Shown: positions 1-11,000 of the stretch, one piece after another | Numbering within the stretch: the stretch's first letter is position 1 | How the letters are laid out: each line of letters starts with the position of its first letter | From: Gaetbulibacter_B jejuensis | GTDB taxonomy: Bacteria > Bacteroidota > Bacteroidia > Flavobacteriales > Flavobacteriaceae | Direction of reading: 5' to 3' | DNA: 64,000 bases | NCBI RefSeq assembly: GCF_039524015.1 | Contig: NZ_BAAAGF010000001.1 | Span: 1,178,001-1,242,000 of the forward strand | Program-made: the position numbers and the translations under genes | Notes under the pieces: model-generated | What the model saw: the letters and a program-made list of their open reading frames with translations, nothing else | Told to the model about the DNA's origin: nothing | Database searches by the model: none

Positions 1-439
1 AATTAAAACATTGGAAAAATTTGATTCTAAGGTTATTATATATGCTAACATCAATGAAGCTGATTTGCCAGAAGGTTTTAAGCTAGCAAAATTAGGAAAG
101 CAAGAAGAGTATCTACAAAAGGCCAAGCTTTTCATTACTCATGGTGGAGCATGCAGTATTCAGGAATCTCTATTTTATAAAACTCCTATGATTGTTATTC
201 CGCAAACTATTGAACATGAAATTAATGGAAACAATGTTGTTCAAAATAATTTTGGACTACAAATACTTATGAATGAATTGGACGAATCAATATTGACGCA
301 GTATGTGTCTAAAATTTACGATTCAAAAGACATAACCAATGCTCTTCAAGAATATAATTCCAGATACGATTTGATAAATAATAAAACGTCATTTTTAAAA
401 TTCGTTTCTAATTTAATAGAACAACAATCCTCTGTTTAA
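1..439 (+). CDS. GT1-family (MGT/UGT-type) glycosyltransferase, C-terminal part
   Basis: The reading frame is already open at base 2 and runs off the left edge, so only about the last 145 residues are present. The TTG at 11 is not the true start. The segment FITHGG followed by a Glu (QESLFYKTPMIVIP) and then NGNNV matches the donor-binding signature of macrolide/UDP-glucuronosyl type GT-B enzymes (HGG..S..E.l..P.v.iP....N...v). Such enzymes transfer a sugar from an NDP-sugar to a small hydrophobic or peptide acceptor in the cytoplasm. It lies 318 bases upstream of the first NRPS gene on the same strand. A role in glycosylating the peptide is therefore plausible but inferred; a carotenoid glycosyltransferase would look similar. 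Confidence 0.8.
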   Translation, partial: IKTLEKFDSKVIIYANINEADLPEGFKLAKLGKQEEYLQKAKLFITHGGACSIQESLFYKTPMIVIPQTIEHEINGNNVVQNNFGLQILMNELDESILTQYVSKIYDSKDITNALQEYNSRYDLINNKTSFLKFVSNLIEQQSSV

Positions 440-520
440 CAGAAGTTAGCTAATCTAGGGATATATGCGTGTATATTTGAGTAGTATAAAATTTGTTATA
501 ATCCCTATCCACTATTGCAG

Positions 521-651
521 TTTAATCTTGGTCATTTGATGCTTGATTTTATTTATTTAGGATCTCTCTAAAAAGCACTACTATTAGTAAGAATGTGTTG
601 TACTATCATTTAATTTCATCGACTGAAGTGGCAATTGCCATCAAGATTAAA
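521..651 (+). promoter_or_regulatory. Inverted repeat and 12-bp palindrome upstream of the NRPS operon
   Basis: The 318-base gap before the NRPS genes has no gene. It holds a perfect 10-bp inverted repeat, TTTAATCTTG at 521-530 and CAAGATTAAA at 642-651. Between the arms is a perfect palindrome, TGGCAATTGCCA, at 629-640, about 118 bases before the NRPS1 start. A palindrome of this size is a candidate operator for a dimeric regulator. I found no convincing TAnnTTTG promoter close to it. Confidence 0.4.
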
Positions 652-757
652 TCACAGTAATGAGCAAACTCAATTATTACCAATATCAAAGTTACACCGT
701 TGGAATTAACTGCAAGTGCAATTAATGGAGTGCATTATAGAATGTTAATAATTTGTA

Positions 758-3700
758 ATGAAAAAAGTTAAAGCAACAATACAACAACAAGGCGTTTGGT
801 TTCAGAGCAATAAACTATCATCGTCTGTTTTCTATAACCAAATTACTTCATACAAATTTTCAGGTAATTTAAATCTTCAAGTTTTTGAAGATACTCTGAA
901 AAGTATAGTTGAAAACAATGAAATTCTGAGAACAAATTTTGTTTTAGAAGGGAATGAATTAAATCAATTGATACATGCTGATTTTGATATATCAACATAC
1001 ATTGAAGTTGTTGATTTAAAGGTTTTAGAACCTTATAGTGAAAGAGTAAATAAAGCCAAGGAAATTGAACTCGAAACATCAAAATACTCATTTGATCTAG
1101 AAAATGATAGGCTGTTAAAGGTTAAAATATTGTTATTAAAGGAAAACGAATTTGTAATAATATTTCAAAGAAATCATATCATTTTTGATGTTCAGTCATT
1201 TGTGATTTTTCTTGAAAGATTTGTTTTTATCTATAATAATAGTATTCAAAAGATCACTAAGAACCTCACACCATTAAACCAATATAAATCATACGCAAAA
1301 GAACAAGAAATTTATAGGAAGTCTTATGAATTTTATACATCATTTAATTTTTGGAAAGAAAATCTTAAGGGTTATCAGGATCAAATTACTCAAAGTATAT
1401 CCTATAATGTTAGTGAAGGTGATTTTGAGATTGAATCAGTGCATATGGATCTGCCTGAAAAAATCACTCATAAAATTTCTACCTATGCTCTGAAAAAGAG
1501 AGTGCTTAAAAGTGCCATATATAATTTAGCTTTCAATGTTTTACTCAATAAATATTTTGGAATAGATGACATTGTAATTGGGAATGTTTTTGGAAATAGA
1601 CGTATTAATGGAAAAGACTTTTCTAAATCACTTGGGCTCTATGCTAATATTCTTTTATTTAGAAATCGTCTTGATGAAAAACAACTTTTATCAGATGAAT
1701 TAGTAAAGATAAATTCAAACCTTTTAGATGTGTACTCACATGGTTCTATAAACAATGAAGATATTCAAAGAGAACTTCATTTAACCGGACCAGTGGTGAG
1801 ATTTTCTCTGAATATGTTTAAAGAGCCGAATACTGATCTTGGCCTAGAGGGCTTAAATTCAGAATATTGGGAAGAAATAGAAAGTAGCCTTAATCATTTT
1901 TCTCAATTTGATCTTTCGTTTAATTTTCATGAGAAAAAGGATAAAACCCAGATCCGTGCACTCTATAAAAAGAGCATATTTACAAAAGCGCAAGCCATTC
2001 AGTTGCAGAAAAGCTTTATTCAGTTAATAGATATCATTTTAAACGATTCAGAACAACATATTTCTGGCATTAGTCTTTTACTAGAGAAAGAGCAAAACAG
2101 GATCCTAGAGCAGTTTAATCAAACTGAAAAGAAGTTAGATCCGATTGCTCCCATTTCTGTTCAAATAGAACATGTTGCACTGAAGTATCCAAATAAGATT
2201 GCGCTTTCAACTGCAACACAACAAATTTCATATCTAACATTAAATAATTTTTCTAATAAAATTGCTCATGTATTAAGAAAAAATGAAGTTGGCCTAAATT
2301 CTCTTGTTGGAATTTTTATGGAGAGAATACCAGAAATGATTTATAGTGTTCTAGGGGTATTAAAATCTGGAGGTGCTTACACACCTATTGAAATAAATCA
2401 ACCTGAAGCGCGCATAGAGAAATTATTACAACTTTCAGGAGTAAACCATTTAATAGTAAGTATTCGTCAGCTCAATACGTATTATGAACTCATAAAGCGT
2501 AATAGACATATAACTCATATTTATTGCATCAATGACGATGATAGTCAAGTAGAATTAAGCCAAAAACAGCATATTATATATAGAGGTATTTTTAACGAGC
2601 AATCAGTAGATAATCTTAATGTAGACATTTCACTTGACTCAATTGCATACGTGATGTACACTTCAGGTTCCACAGGGGTACCAAAAGGCGTTGTTATTAA
2701 TCAGGAAACTGTTATAAATGTACTTCAAGGTGTTAATAATAGATTTAACGTAAGTGCAAATGAAAAACTACTTTTTGTTACCTCATTAGGCTTTGATCTA
2801 TCTGTTTACGATATTTTTGGCACACTTTGTTCTGGTAGCGAAATAAGAATAGCTTCAGATGATGAAAATATAGAGCCCGAAATGTTATGTGATATAATCA
2901 TTAATGAAGGAATTACAATATGGAACTCTGCTCCTCCTGTATTACAGCGTTTAATTCCGTTTATCAAATCAAATAAATACGAACTATCCGACTCTAATCT
3001 AAGGCTTGTAATGCTCAGCGGTGATTGGATACCATTGCAGATGCCTAAAATATTAAAAATGGAATCACCAGGAATAGAAGTGGTTTCTTTAGGTGGAGCT
3101 ACCGAAAATACCATTTGGTCACATTATTATGTAATTGATAGCATTGATGAAAGCTGGAAAAGCATTCCGTACGGAAAGCCTCTACAAAATGTAAAATGTT
3201 ATGTTTTGGATAAGAATTTAAAAGTATGTCCAATAGGAGTTCAAGGTGATTTGTATATAGGAGGAAATTGTTTGGCGTTAGGTTATTTTAACGATCCAGT
3301 GATTACTTCTCAAAGATTTATTCCAAATCCTTTTATTCCAAACGAAATAATATATAATACTGGCGATCAAGCAAGATGGTTTAATGATGGAAATTTAGAG
3401 TTCTTAGGTAGAAATGATAACCAAGTAAAAATACGCGGACATAGGATAGAGTTAGGAGAAATTAAAAATCAACTAATTAGTCACCCAAAAATAAAAGATG
3501 TCGTTATTAAAGATTTTGGTGAAAGACTAGATAAATATATTAACGGATATTATATTGCTGAAGAGCAAGTTGGTCAGGAAGAACTCATTCAATATTTGGC
3601 CTCTCGTTTACCTTCTTATATGATACCTAGTTATCTAATTCCAATAACTTCAATACCGCTAACTGTTAATGGTAAAATTGATTATAAATCTCTTCCCGAA

Positions 3701-6700
3701 CCCAATGAGAATGATGTAAAAACTGGTAAGCCTATCAGCCCATTAGAGCAGCAAATTTCAACATTATTTAACGATGTTTTAGGAAAGAAAGATCTTTCAG
3801 TCAATAGCGACTTTTTTGCGTTCGGAGGTCATTCATTAAAAGCGGCCGATCTTTTAGTAAAAATCAATGATACCTTTCAGGTAGGGCTGAAAATAAGAGA
3901 TATTTTCAGTACCCCTACGATTCGTGGTTTAAGCAGTCTTGTGGATCAGGCTTCTAAAAGTAAGATAAGTAAGATCCCAAAGGCGCAACAAAAACCTTTT
4001 TATCATGTAACGCCTTCTCAGAAAAGACTTTACATGCTTTGTCAATTTGATAATATTGGTTTAACATATAATATTCCACAAACAATTCTAATACAAGGCG
4101 ACCTCAATTTAGATCGTCTTGAAACATCGGTAAGAAAGTTAGTTGAAAGGCATGAACCACTTCGCACATCGTTTAGAATTGTAGATAATACTCCAGTTCA
4201 GAAGATTTATGATCGCATCGAATTTGAAATTGAATATGAAAAAATTGATGATAGTGAACTGGAAGAACATATTAACGCATCTATAAAGAAATTTGACCTT
4301 TCAAAACCGGGTCTGTTTAGGATAAAAGTATTTAAGCTGAATGAACATAAAACTGTATTGTTTTTCGATTTTCATCATATCATAATGGATGGTGTTTCTT
4401 TAGTTATTTTTTATAAAGAACTGAACGCATTATATACAGGGCATAACTTAGATGATTTTGAGATTCAAAGTAAAGATTTCAGTGAATGGAAGCACGATCA
4501 AGTTGGGCAGAATAGGGGTATAAATCAAAGGCAATACTGGCAAGAAAGATTTTCAGATACTATAGAAACTCTCAATTTACCTCTTGATCATCCACGACCA
4601 GCAATTTATAATTTTGAAGGCACCAGTTTTTCATTCGAGCTTGAGGGCGAATTATACGATCGTATCAAAGAATATACTGCAAAAAATAGCGTAACACTAT
4701 TTACTTTTCTTTTAGGAGCTTTTGGAATTTTACTTTCAAAATATAGTAGATCATCAGATATTATTATTGGAACGGTAAATGCCAACAGGAATCATAAAGA
4801 TATTATGAATTCACTCGGTTTGTTTATGAACATATTACCGCTCCGAATTTTTCCTGAACATGATAAAAAAATCAGCGATTTTTTCACCGAATTAAAGAAA
4901 GATATTCTACAAGCTTTTGAAAATCAAGATTACAATTTGGAGGACATCATTAATCATCTCAACATTCAACATGATATGAGTCGCAATGCACTTTTTGATG
5001 TTTTGTTCGTGCTTCAAAATACAGAATCGCTCGATGAGGATTTTCTAGACAAGCAAGCTACAAAATTGAATTTTGAAGGACAATATTCTAGGTATGATAT
5101 TACGCTTGTATCAGAGGAACAGGAGGATGAAAATAGGTTAAAATTCTATTTTGAATACAATACCAACTTATTTAGTTTAACAACTATACAGCAAATGAGT
5201 GATCTGTATATAAAAGTATTAGATCAGTGTGCCAAAATATCTAACTCATCCATTGGGAACATTGAACTTTTAGATAATAAGGAGAAAAAGAGCTTAATAA
5301 ATAGCTTAAATAGTCCAAAGGTAGAATACCCTCATCAAAGTCTAATTCATACAGTCTTTGAAGAAACAGTTATAAAAAATCCTGATCAAATAGCGATATA
5401 TTCTAACACCGGCAATATTTCTTATGAGGAACTCAACAAAAAATCAAATCAATTAGCTAGGTATCTCTTAACTTTTCAATTGCCAAACGAGTCAATCATT
5501 GCTCTAAAAATGGATCGTTCTATAGATATGATTGTCACTATTTTGGGTATTTTAAAAGCAGGTTATGCATATTTACCGATTGGAGTGGACTATCCTTTGA
5601 AACGTATCAGGGCAGTAATAGAAAAAAGTCAGACAAAGCTATTAATAACTTACGATAAGCAGCTAACCGATACCCAGATTGCATGTATTACCTTTAATGA
5701 CATCAAATTCAATACATATTCAGGAGAAAATTTAGATTTACCTATTTCTCCCAATAATTTGGCTTATACTATTTTTACATCTGGTTCAACGGGTACCCCA
5801 AAAGGTGTTATGGTAGAACACACCTCTGTTATCAACAGAATTCATTGGATGCAACGTAAATATCCAATAGATCACAATGATGTGATTCTTCAGAAGACAA
5901 CATACACGTTTGATGTTTCCGTATGGGAGTTATTTTGGTGGATGTTAAGTGGAAGTTCATTGGCACTATTGAATATGGGAGAAGAAAAAAATCCTGCTGT
6001 TATAGCAAAAACGATTGATAAGTATTCCATAAGTGTATTGCATTTTGTTCCGTCAATGCTTCAGGTGTTTTTAAAATATCTCGAAGATTACATTAGCATA
6101 CACGAGCTAAAAAGTCTTAAGTATATTTTTGCCAGTGGTGAAGAATTGAAAATAAACCACGTGCATAGTATTCAAAATCTCTTTAAGGGTAATAGCAATA
6201 CAAACTTGATCAATCTATATGGTCCAACAGAAGCCACAGTTGATGTTTCATATTTTGATTGTCCTCAACAAAAGCAACTTAAGAAAGTCCCTATAGGTAA
6301 GCCAATTGACAATATCGAGTTGTATATCATGGATGATGATTGTGAAATACTGCCTGTAGGTGTGCCAGGTGAATTAGGAATTTCGGGTATTGGATTAGCA
6401 CGTGGGTATATCAATGATGAATATCTTACACAAGAGAAATTTGTTGAAAACCCTTATAAAGAAGGAGAGAGAATCTACAAAACAGGTGATCTTGCTCGTT
6501 GGCTACCAGATGGAAATATAGAATTTTTAGGTAGGCTGAATAATGATTCCCAAGTGAAAATTCGTGGTTTTCGTATTGAACTTGGTGAAGTAGAAAGTCA
6601 TCTTCTAGATTTAGATTTTATTAGTAATACTGTAGTTGCATCAGTGGGCACTGACGGTCTTTCTAAACAACTAGTTGCATACCTGGTTTTAGATCAGAAA

Positions 6701-8032
6701 ATTTTGGCCGAGTTAAAATCTGATGACAAGATTATTCAAGAAGCTCAAAAACTGGGTATTCAATTAAAAAAATATCCAAATGGAATGAGACTTTTCTATG
6801 TCAATAAAACCGAAACTGATTTTATGTATCAGGAAATTGTTGAGAACAACGAGTATTTAAAGCATAATATCACGTTACCTCCTCAAGCTTGCGTAATAGA
6901 TATTGGAGCGAACATAGGAATGTTTACTCGCTATATAAATCATCTCTATCCTAGCGCAGAAATTTATTCATTTGAACCGATCAAGCCTGTTTTTGAGGTT
7001 TTGGAGTATAATGCGAGATTGACAAATAATAATAAGATTAAACCCTTTAATGTAGGGATTGGAGATGAAGAAAAAGTAGTGTCTTTCACCTATTATCCAA
7101 AAAACACCATCTTGTCGTCAAGTTTTGGTAATATCGAAGAGGAAACACATGTTGTACAAACTTTTATAACTAATAGTGATACCCACGGATTATCTGAAGA
7201 ACAAATAAAAAATTTAGTGCAAAACGAATTAGTTAGTGAGCAGCTAGATTGCAATATCAAAACGCTATCTCATATTATAAAAGACAATAATATAGATCAC
7301 ATTCACCTTGTTAAAATTGATGTGGAAAAAGGTGAATTTGAAGTTATAAATGGGATTGATGAAGACCATTGGAGTAAAATAGATCAATTAATCATTGAAA
7401 TTCACGATGTTGAAAATCGTTTGAATAAAATTACTAAATTATTAAAAGATAAAAATTTCAGTATAGTTGTAGAACAAGTAAAGGAATTAGAAGGAACTAA
7501 TTTGTACAATATGTACGCAACTAAAGTAGGCTTAGACTACGTCAAAGATAAGGTTGAATACAAGCCTACAAGCAAAATACAAGATATAGCTGATGTGAAA
7601 GAATCAGCATTGAAGCACTTAAATCTAAGTTTACCAGAATATATGCATCCTCAGCATTTTGTTATTCTAGATGAACTACCTATTCTGTCAAATGGGAAAA
7701 TAGACCGGAAGAATTTACCTGATCCAGTAATGGAGAAAACAGAATTTTTCCCACCAAGAAATGAAACAGACACTAAACTTGTACACATATGGAAAGATTC
7801 ACTAGGTGTAAAAGAAAGAGATTTAAGTATAAAGCTAGATTATTTTAAAATAGGAGGTAATTCTTTAAGTGCAACTTTAATGTTGTTGGTTGTTGCCCAG
7901 GAGTTTGAAGTGTCAGTTTCTTTAATTGAATTTTATAAATCTCCAAGTCTTGAATCGTTATCCGATTTTATTGCATCAAAAATCAACAACAAAAATTTGG
8001 AAGATTCTGAATTCAAAACTATTGAATTATGA
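758..8032 (+). CDS. NRPS1, two modules: C*-A(Cys-like)-T-C-A(Ser)[FkbM MT]-T
   Basis: This is a 2424-residue nonribosomal peptide synthetase. Module 1: a condensation domain (about 5-430) with active site NHIIFDV at 139-145 instead of HHxxxDG; an A domain (about 470-980) with YTSGSTG at 634 and specificity residues D680 L681 Y684 N723 M752 S754 L778 I786 W787, one change from the cysteine code DLYNLSLIWK; and a carrier domain with GGHS, Ser1026. Module 2: an intact C domain (HHIIMDG at 1206-1212) and an A domain with D1719 V1720 W1723 H1762 F1791 S1793 L1820 V1828 D1829, which matches serine. That A domain is interrupted between A8 (about 1932) and A10 (NGKIDR, 2312) by an FkbM-type methyltransferase (DIGANIGMF from 2048). 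The second carrier has GGNS, Ser2369. It has no N-terminal docking domain, so it probably starts the line. It overlaps NRPS2 by ATGA. Assignments were made by eye. Confidence 0.95.
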   Translation: MKKVKATIQQQGVWFQSNKLSSSVFYNQITSYKFSGNLNLQVFEDTLKSIVENNEILRTNFVLEGNELNQLIHADFDISTYIEVVDLKVLEPYSERVNKAKEIELETSKYSFDLENDRLLKVKILLLKENEFVIIFQRNHIIFDVQSFVIFLERFVFIYNNSIQKITKNLTPLNQYKSYAKEQEIYRKSYEFYTSFNFWKENLKGYQDQITQSISYNVSEGDFEIESVHMDLPEKITHKISTYALKKRVLKSAIYNLAFNVLLNKYFGIDDIVIGNVFGNRRINGKDFSKSLGLYANILLFRNRLDEKQLLSDELVKINSNLLDVYSHGSINNEDIQRELHLTGPVVRFSLNMFKEPNTDLGLEGLNSEYWEEIESSLNHFSQFDLSFNFHEKKDKTQIRALYKKSIFTKAQAIQLQKSFIQLIDIILNDSEQHISGISLLLEKEQNRILEQFNQTEKKLDPIAPISVQIEHVALKYPNKIALSTATQQISYLTLNNFSNKIAHVLRKNEVGLNSLVGIFMERIPEMIYSVLGVLKSGGAYTPIEINQPEARIEKLLQLSGVNHLIVSIRQLNTYYELIKRNRHITHIYCINDDDSQVELSQKQHIIYRGIFNEQSVDNLNVDISLDSIAYVMYTSGSTGVPKGVVINQETVINVLQGVNNRFNVSANEKLLFVTSLGFDLSVYDIFGTLCSGSEIRIASDDENIEPEMLCDIIINEGITIWNSAPPVLQRLIPFIKSNKYELSDSNLRLVMLSGDWIPLQMPKILKMESPGIEVVSLGGATENTIWSHYYVIDSIDESWKSIPYGKPLQNVKCYVLDKNLKVCPIGVQGDLYIGGNCLALGYFNDPVITSQRFIPNPFIPNEIIYNTGDQARWFNDGNLEFLGRNDNQVKIRGHRIELGEIKNQLISHPKIKDVVIKDFGERLDKYINGYYIAEEQVGQEELIQYLASRLPSYMIPSYLIPITSIPLTVNGKIDYKSLPEPNENDVKTGKPISPLEQQISTLFNDVLGKKDLSVNSDFFAFGGHSLKAADLLVKINDTFQVGLKIRDIFSTPTIRGLSSLVDQASKSKISKIPKAQQKPFYHVTPSQKRLYMLCQFDNIGLTYNIPQTILIQGDLNLDRLETSVRKLVERHEPLRTSFRIVDNTPVQKIYDRIEFEIEYEKIDDSELEEHINASIKKFDLSKPGLFRIKVFKLNEHKTVLFFDFHHIIMDGVSLVIFYKELNALYTGHNLDDFEIQSKDFSEWKHDQVGQNRGINQRQYWQERFSDTIETLNLPLDHPRPAIYNFEGTSFSFELEGELYDRIKEYTAKNSVTLFTFLLGAFGILLSKYSRSSDIIIGTVNANRNHKDIMNSLGLFMNILPLRIFPEHDKKISDFFTELKKDILQAFENQDYNLEDIINHLNIQHDMSRNALFDVLFVLQNTESLDEDFLDKQATKLNFEGQYSRYDITLVSEEQEDENRLKFYFEYNTNLFSLTTIQQMSDLYIKVLDQCAKISNSSIGNIELLDNKEKKSLINSLNSPKVEYPHQSLIHTVFEETVIKNPDQIAIYSNTGNISYEELNKKSNQLARYLLTFQLPNESIIALKMDRSIDMIVTILGILKAGYAYLPIGVDYPLKRIRAVIEKSQTKLLITYDKQLTDTQIACITFNDIKFNTYSGENLDLPISPNNLAYTIFTSGSTGTPKGVMVEHTSVINRIHWMQRKYPIDHNDVILQKTTYTFDVSVWELFWWMLSGSSLALLNMGEEKNPAVIAKTIDKYSISVLHFVPSMLQVFLKYLEDYISIHELKSLKYIFASGEELKINHVHSIQNLFKGNSNTNLINLYGPTEATVDVSYFDCPQQKQLKKVPIGKPIDNIELYIMDDDCEILPVGVPGELGISGIGLARGYINDEYLTQEKFVENPYKEGERIYKTGDLARWLPDGNIEFLGRLNNDSQVKIRGFRIELGEVESHLLDLDFISNTVVASVGTDGLSKQLVAYLVLDQKILAELKSDDKIIQEAQKLGIQLKKYPNGMRLFYVNKTETDFMYQEIVENNEYLKHNITLPPQACVIDIGANIGMFTRYINHLYPSAEIYSFEPIKPVFEVLEYNARLTNNNKIKPFNVGIGDEEKVVSFTYYPKNTILSSSFGNIEEETHVVQTFITNSDTHGLSEEQIKNLVQNELVSEQLDCNIKTLSHIIKDNNIDHIHLVKIDVEKGEFEVINGIDEDHWSKIDQLIIEIHDVENRLNKITKLLKDKNFSIVVEQVKELEGTNLYNMYATKVGLDYVKDKVEYKPTSKIQDIADVKESALKHLNLSLPEYMHPQHFVILDELPILSNGKIDRKNLPDPVMEKTEFFPPRNETDTKLVHIWKDSLGVKERDLSIKLDYFKIGGNSLSATLMLLVVAQEFEVSVSLIEFYKSPSLESLSDFIASKINNKNLEDSEFKTIEL

Positions 8033-11000
8033 GCGGTATAGGTGACTTTATTTTCAATTTAGAGAAAGAAGATATATTCTTAGTACTAAACAACGACAAG
8101 CTGAATATTAAGGCAAAAGATGGTGTACTAACCGAAGCTCTTATTGAAGACATAAAATTACGAAAGGAAGACATTATTCAATACCTTAAGAGCAATAAGC
8201 CTTTAGGTATCGATGATAAAGTCGAGGAGTCTGAATTTTATCCAACCTCATTTGCACAAAAGCAAATGTATGCTATTAATCAATTCTCATCGATTGGAAC
8301 AACATATAATCTTTATCAAGCGATACGATATACTGGCAAGATTTCTCGGAATGAATTAGAGCTGTATTTTCAAGAGATTGTTAATAAGCACGAAGCTTTA
8401 AGAACCACTTTTCATATTGTGGATGAGGTATTGATGCAAAAGATCCACACCAATATTAATTTTGAGATTCTTGAGGAAAACATTCAGAAAGATGAGCTGG
8501 AATTCAGACTTTTAAATTCAATTATTGAGTTTGATCTTAAAATGGGTCCTCTTTTTAGATTATTCCTTTTTCATGTATCCGAAAACGAAAGTGTAATATT
8601 AATTGATATGCACCATATAATATCAGATGGTGTATCAATGTCTATTATCAAGGATGATCTTATAAAATTAGTGTCTGGAAAAAAACTAGAGGGAACACAA
8701 ATTTTATATAAGGATTTTTGCAATTGGCAGCAAAAAAAGATCGAGGTAGACTCTTTCTACAAGGAAAAGAATTTTTGGAGAGAACAGTTAGCAGGTGAAT
8801 TACCCGAATTGGAGTTGCCTTATGATTTTAATGACATACAAACAGATAATTTTGAAGGTAACGTTTATACGTTTCATTTAGATTATGAACTCAGTAAAAG
8901 GGTAAACAAATATTGCGAAGAAAGCAGGTTGTCTCAAAACATGTTTTTAATGGCCTGCTATAATATACTATTGTCAAAAGTAGGAGATGCAGATGATCTA
9001 ATTATTGGAACAGTTACTAGTGGTAGAAATAATCCATTGCTTTCACAAATTGTTGGCTTATTTGTTAACATATTACCTTTTAGGAGTTTTCCGAAAGGAG
9101 ATAAGCCATTACGACAATTTTTTGAAGAAACCAGAGATACTTTCTTACAAGTTTTAGAGCATGATTCATTTCCGGTGAATACATTAATGCCTGAACTCAA
9201 CTCCCAAAGTAACCATTACAAACATCAACTTTTCAGTACAGTTTTTCTTTATCAGATAACAGATTCTGATAAAATTGAAAGTGACACTGTTACTTTTGAT
9301 AATATTTCATTTTCTGTTAATACCGCCAAAAATGATATCACTGTAGCAGCTTTCGAAAAAAATGATCAAATAGGATTTAGACTTGAATACAAAACAAAGC
9401 TCTTCACGCATCAGACTATCGAAAGATTTGGAAACTATTTTCTAAACATTATTAAAACGGCTATTCAAGAATCTGATCTTAAAATTGCCGATATAAATTT
9501 GTTGTCCTTTGAGGAGCAAAGAGGCGTGAATTCTATTTTAGATAAATTAGATGTTTCTTATCCAGACCATAAAACTATTTGCGACCTGTTCGAAAGTCAG
9601 GTGCGTAGAACGCTAGACAAAATTGCTGTTGATTTCGAGACTGGTCAAATTTCATATAACGATTTAGACAAAGCATCAAATAAATTATCCAATTTTTTAA
9701 TTTCAAAGGGTGTACAGCGCGGAACAATTATAGCATTAATTCTAGGACGTGATATAAAAGCGATAACAACTATTCTTGCTATCATAAAAGCTGGAGGAGT
9801 ATACCTTCCAATTGATATTAACAGTTCACCAGAACGAATAAATTATATTTTGAATGATTCATCTGCAAACATAATTGTTTCAGATACAAAAAACTATAAT
9901 TCTATTTTCGGCGAACAGAAAACAGCCTTATTAAATACTAAAGTACAAACGATTGTTGATCTGGATGAGTATGAAAGAGACATTCAAATGAAATCAGACT
10001 CTCCTACAGGAGTTGAAGTTCTTCCTACAGATCTTGCTTATATCATTTATACATCAGGGACAACAGGTAAACCAAAAGGGACATTAATTGAACATGAAAA
10101 TGTAGTAAGACTTTTGTTCAACGATAAAGTTCTATTCGACTTTAATAACACCGATGTTTGGACCCTTTTTCATGCCTTCAATTTCGATTTTTCAGTTTGG
10201 GAGATGTATGGCGCACTCTTGACAGGAGGAACACTAATATTAGTAGCAGAGAATACTGTAAAAGATACAGATGCTTTTTTAAGACTATTAAAAGACAAAA
10301 AAGTTACAGTTTTAAATCAAACACCTCGGGCATTTTATAGCCTAGCTGAAAAAGAAATTGAGTTTAAAAATAATGATTTAAGTATACGCTATATCATTTT
10401 TGGTGGAGAACGATTAATGCCGAAAAAACTCAAAGCTTTTAAAGATAAATACGGTAAAACAAAACTGATAAACATGTACGGGATAACCGAAACAACCGTC
10501 CATGTCACTTTTAAGGAGATTACTCCGCTAGATATAGATAGTAATGAGAGTAATATTGGAAGAATGCTTCCTACACTTAAAGGGTATATTGTGAATAAAG
10601 ATAATAACCTAGTGCCTCAAGGTGTAGTTGGAGAGCTATTGGTTGCAGGTAAAGGTATTGCCAGAGGATATTTGAATAATCCTGAATTAACAGCCGAGAA
10701 ATTTTCAACACAACCGTTTGGTGAAAAACTTTACCATTCAGGTGATTTAGTTAAACTGAATTCTTCTGGGGATCTGATTTATGTTGGACGTAACGATAAA
10801 CAGTTAAAAATCAGGGGTTACCGTGTGGAGCCTAAAGAAATAGAAGAAAGCTTGCTTAATTTTGATGGTGTGACAAATGTGATTGTTTGTTTGCAAAACA
10901 CGTTATCAGATGTAAAGGAAGAGCACTCAGATGAACAATCATTGTGTGCCTATTTTACTGCAAAGAAAGACATTTCCAGTCATAGTCTCTATAACTATTT

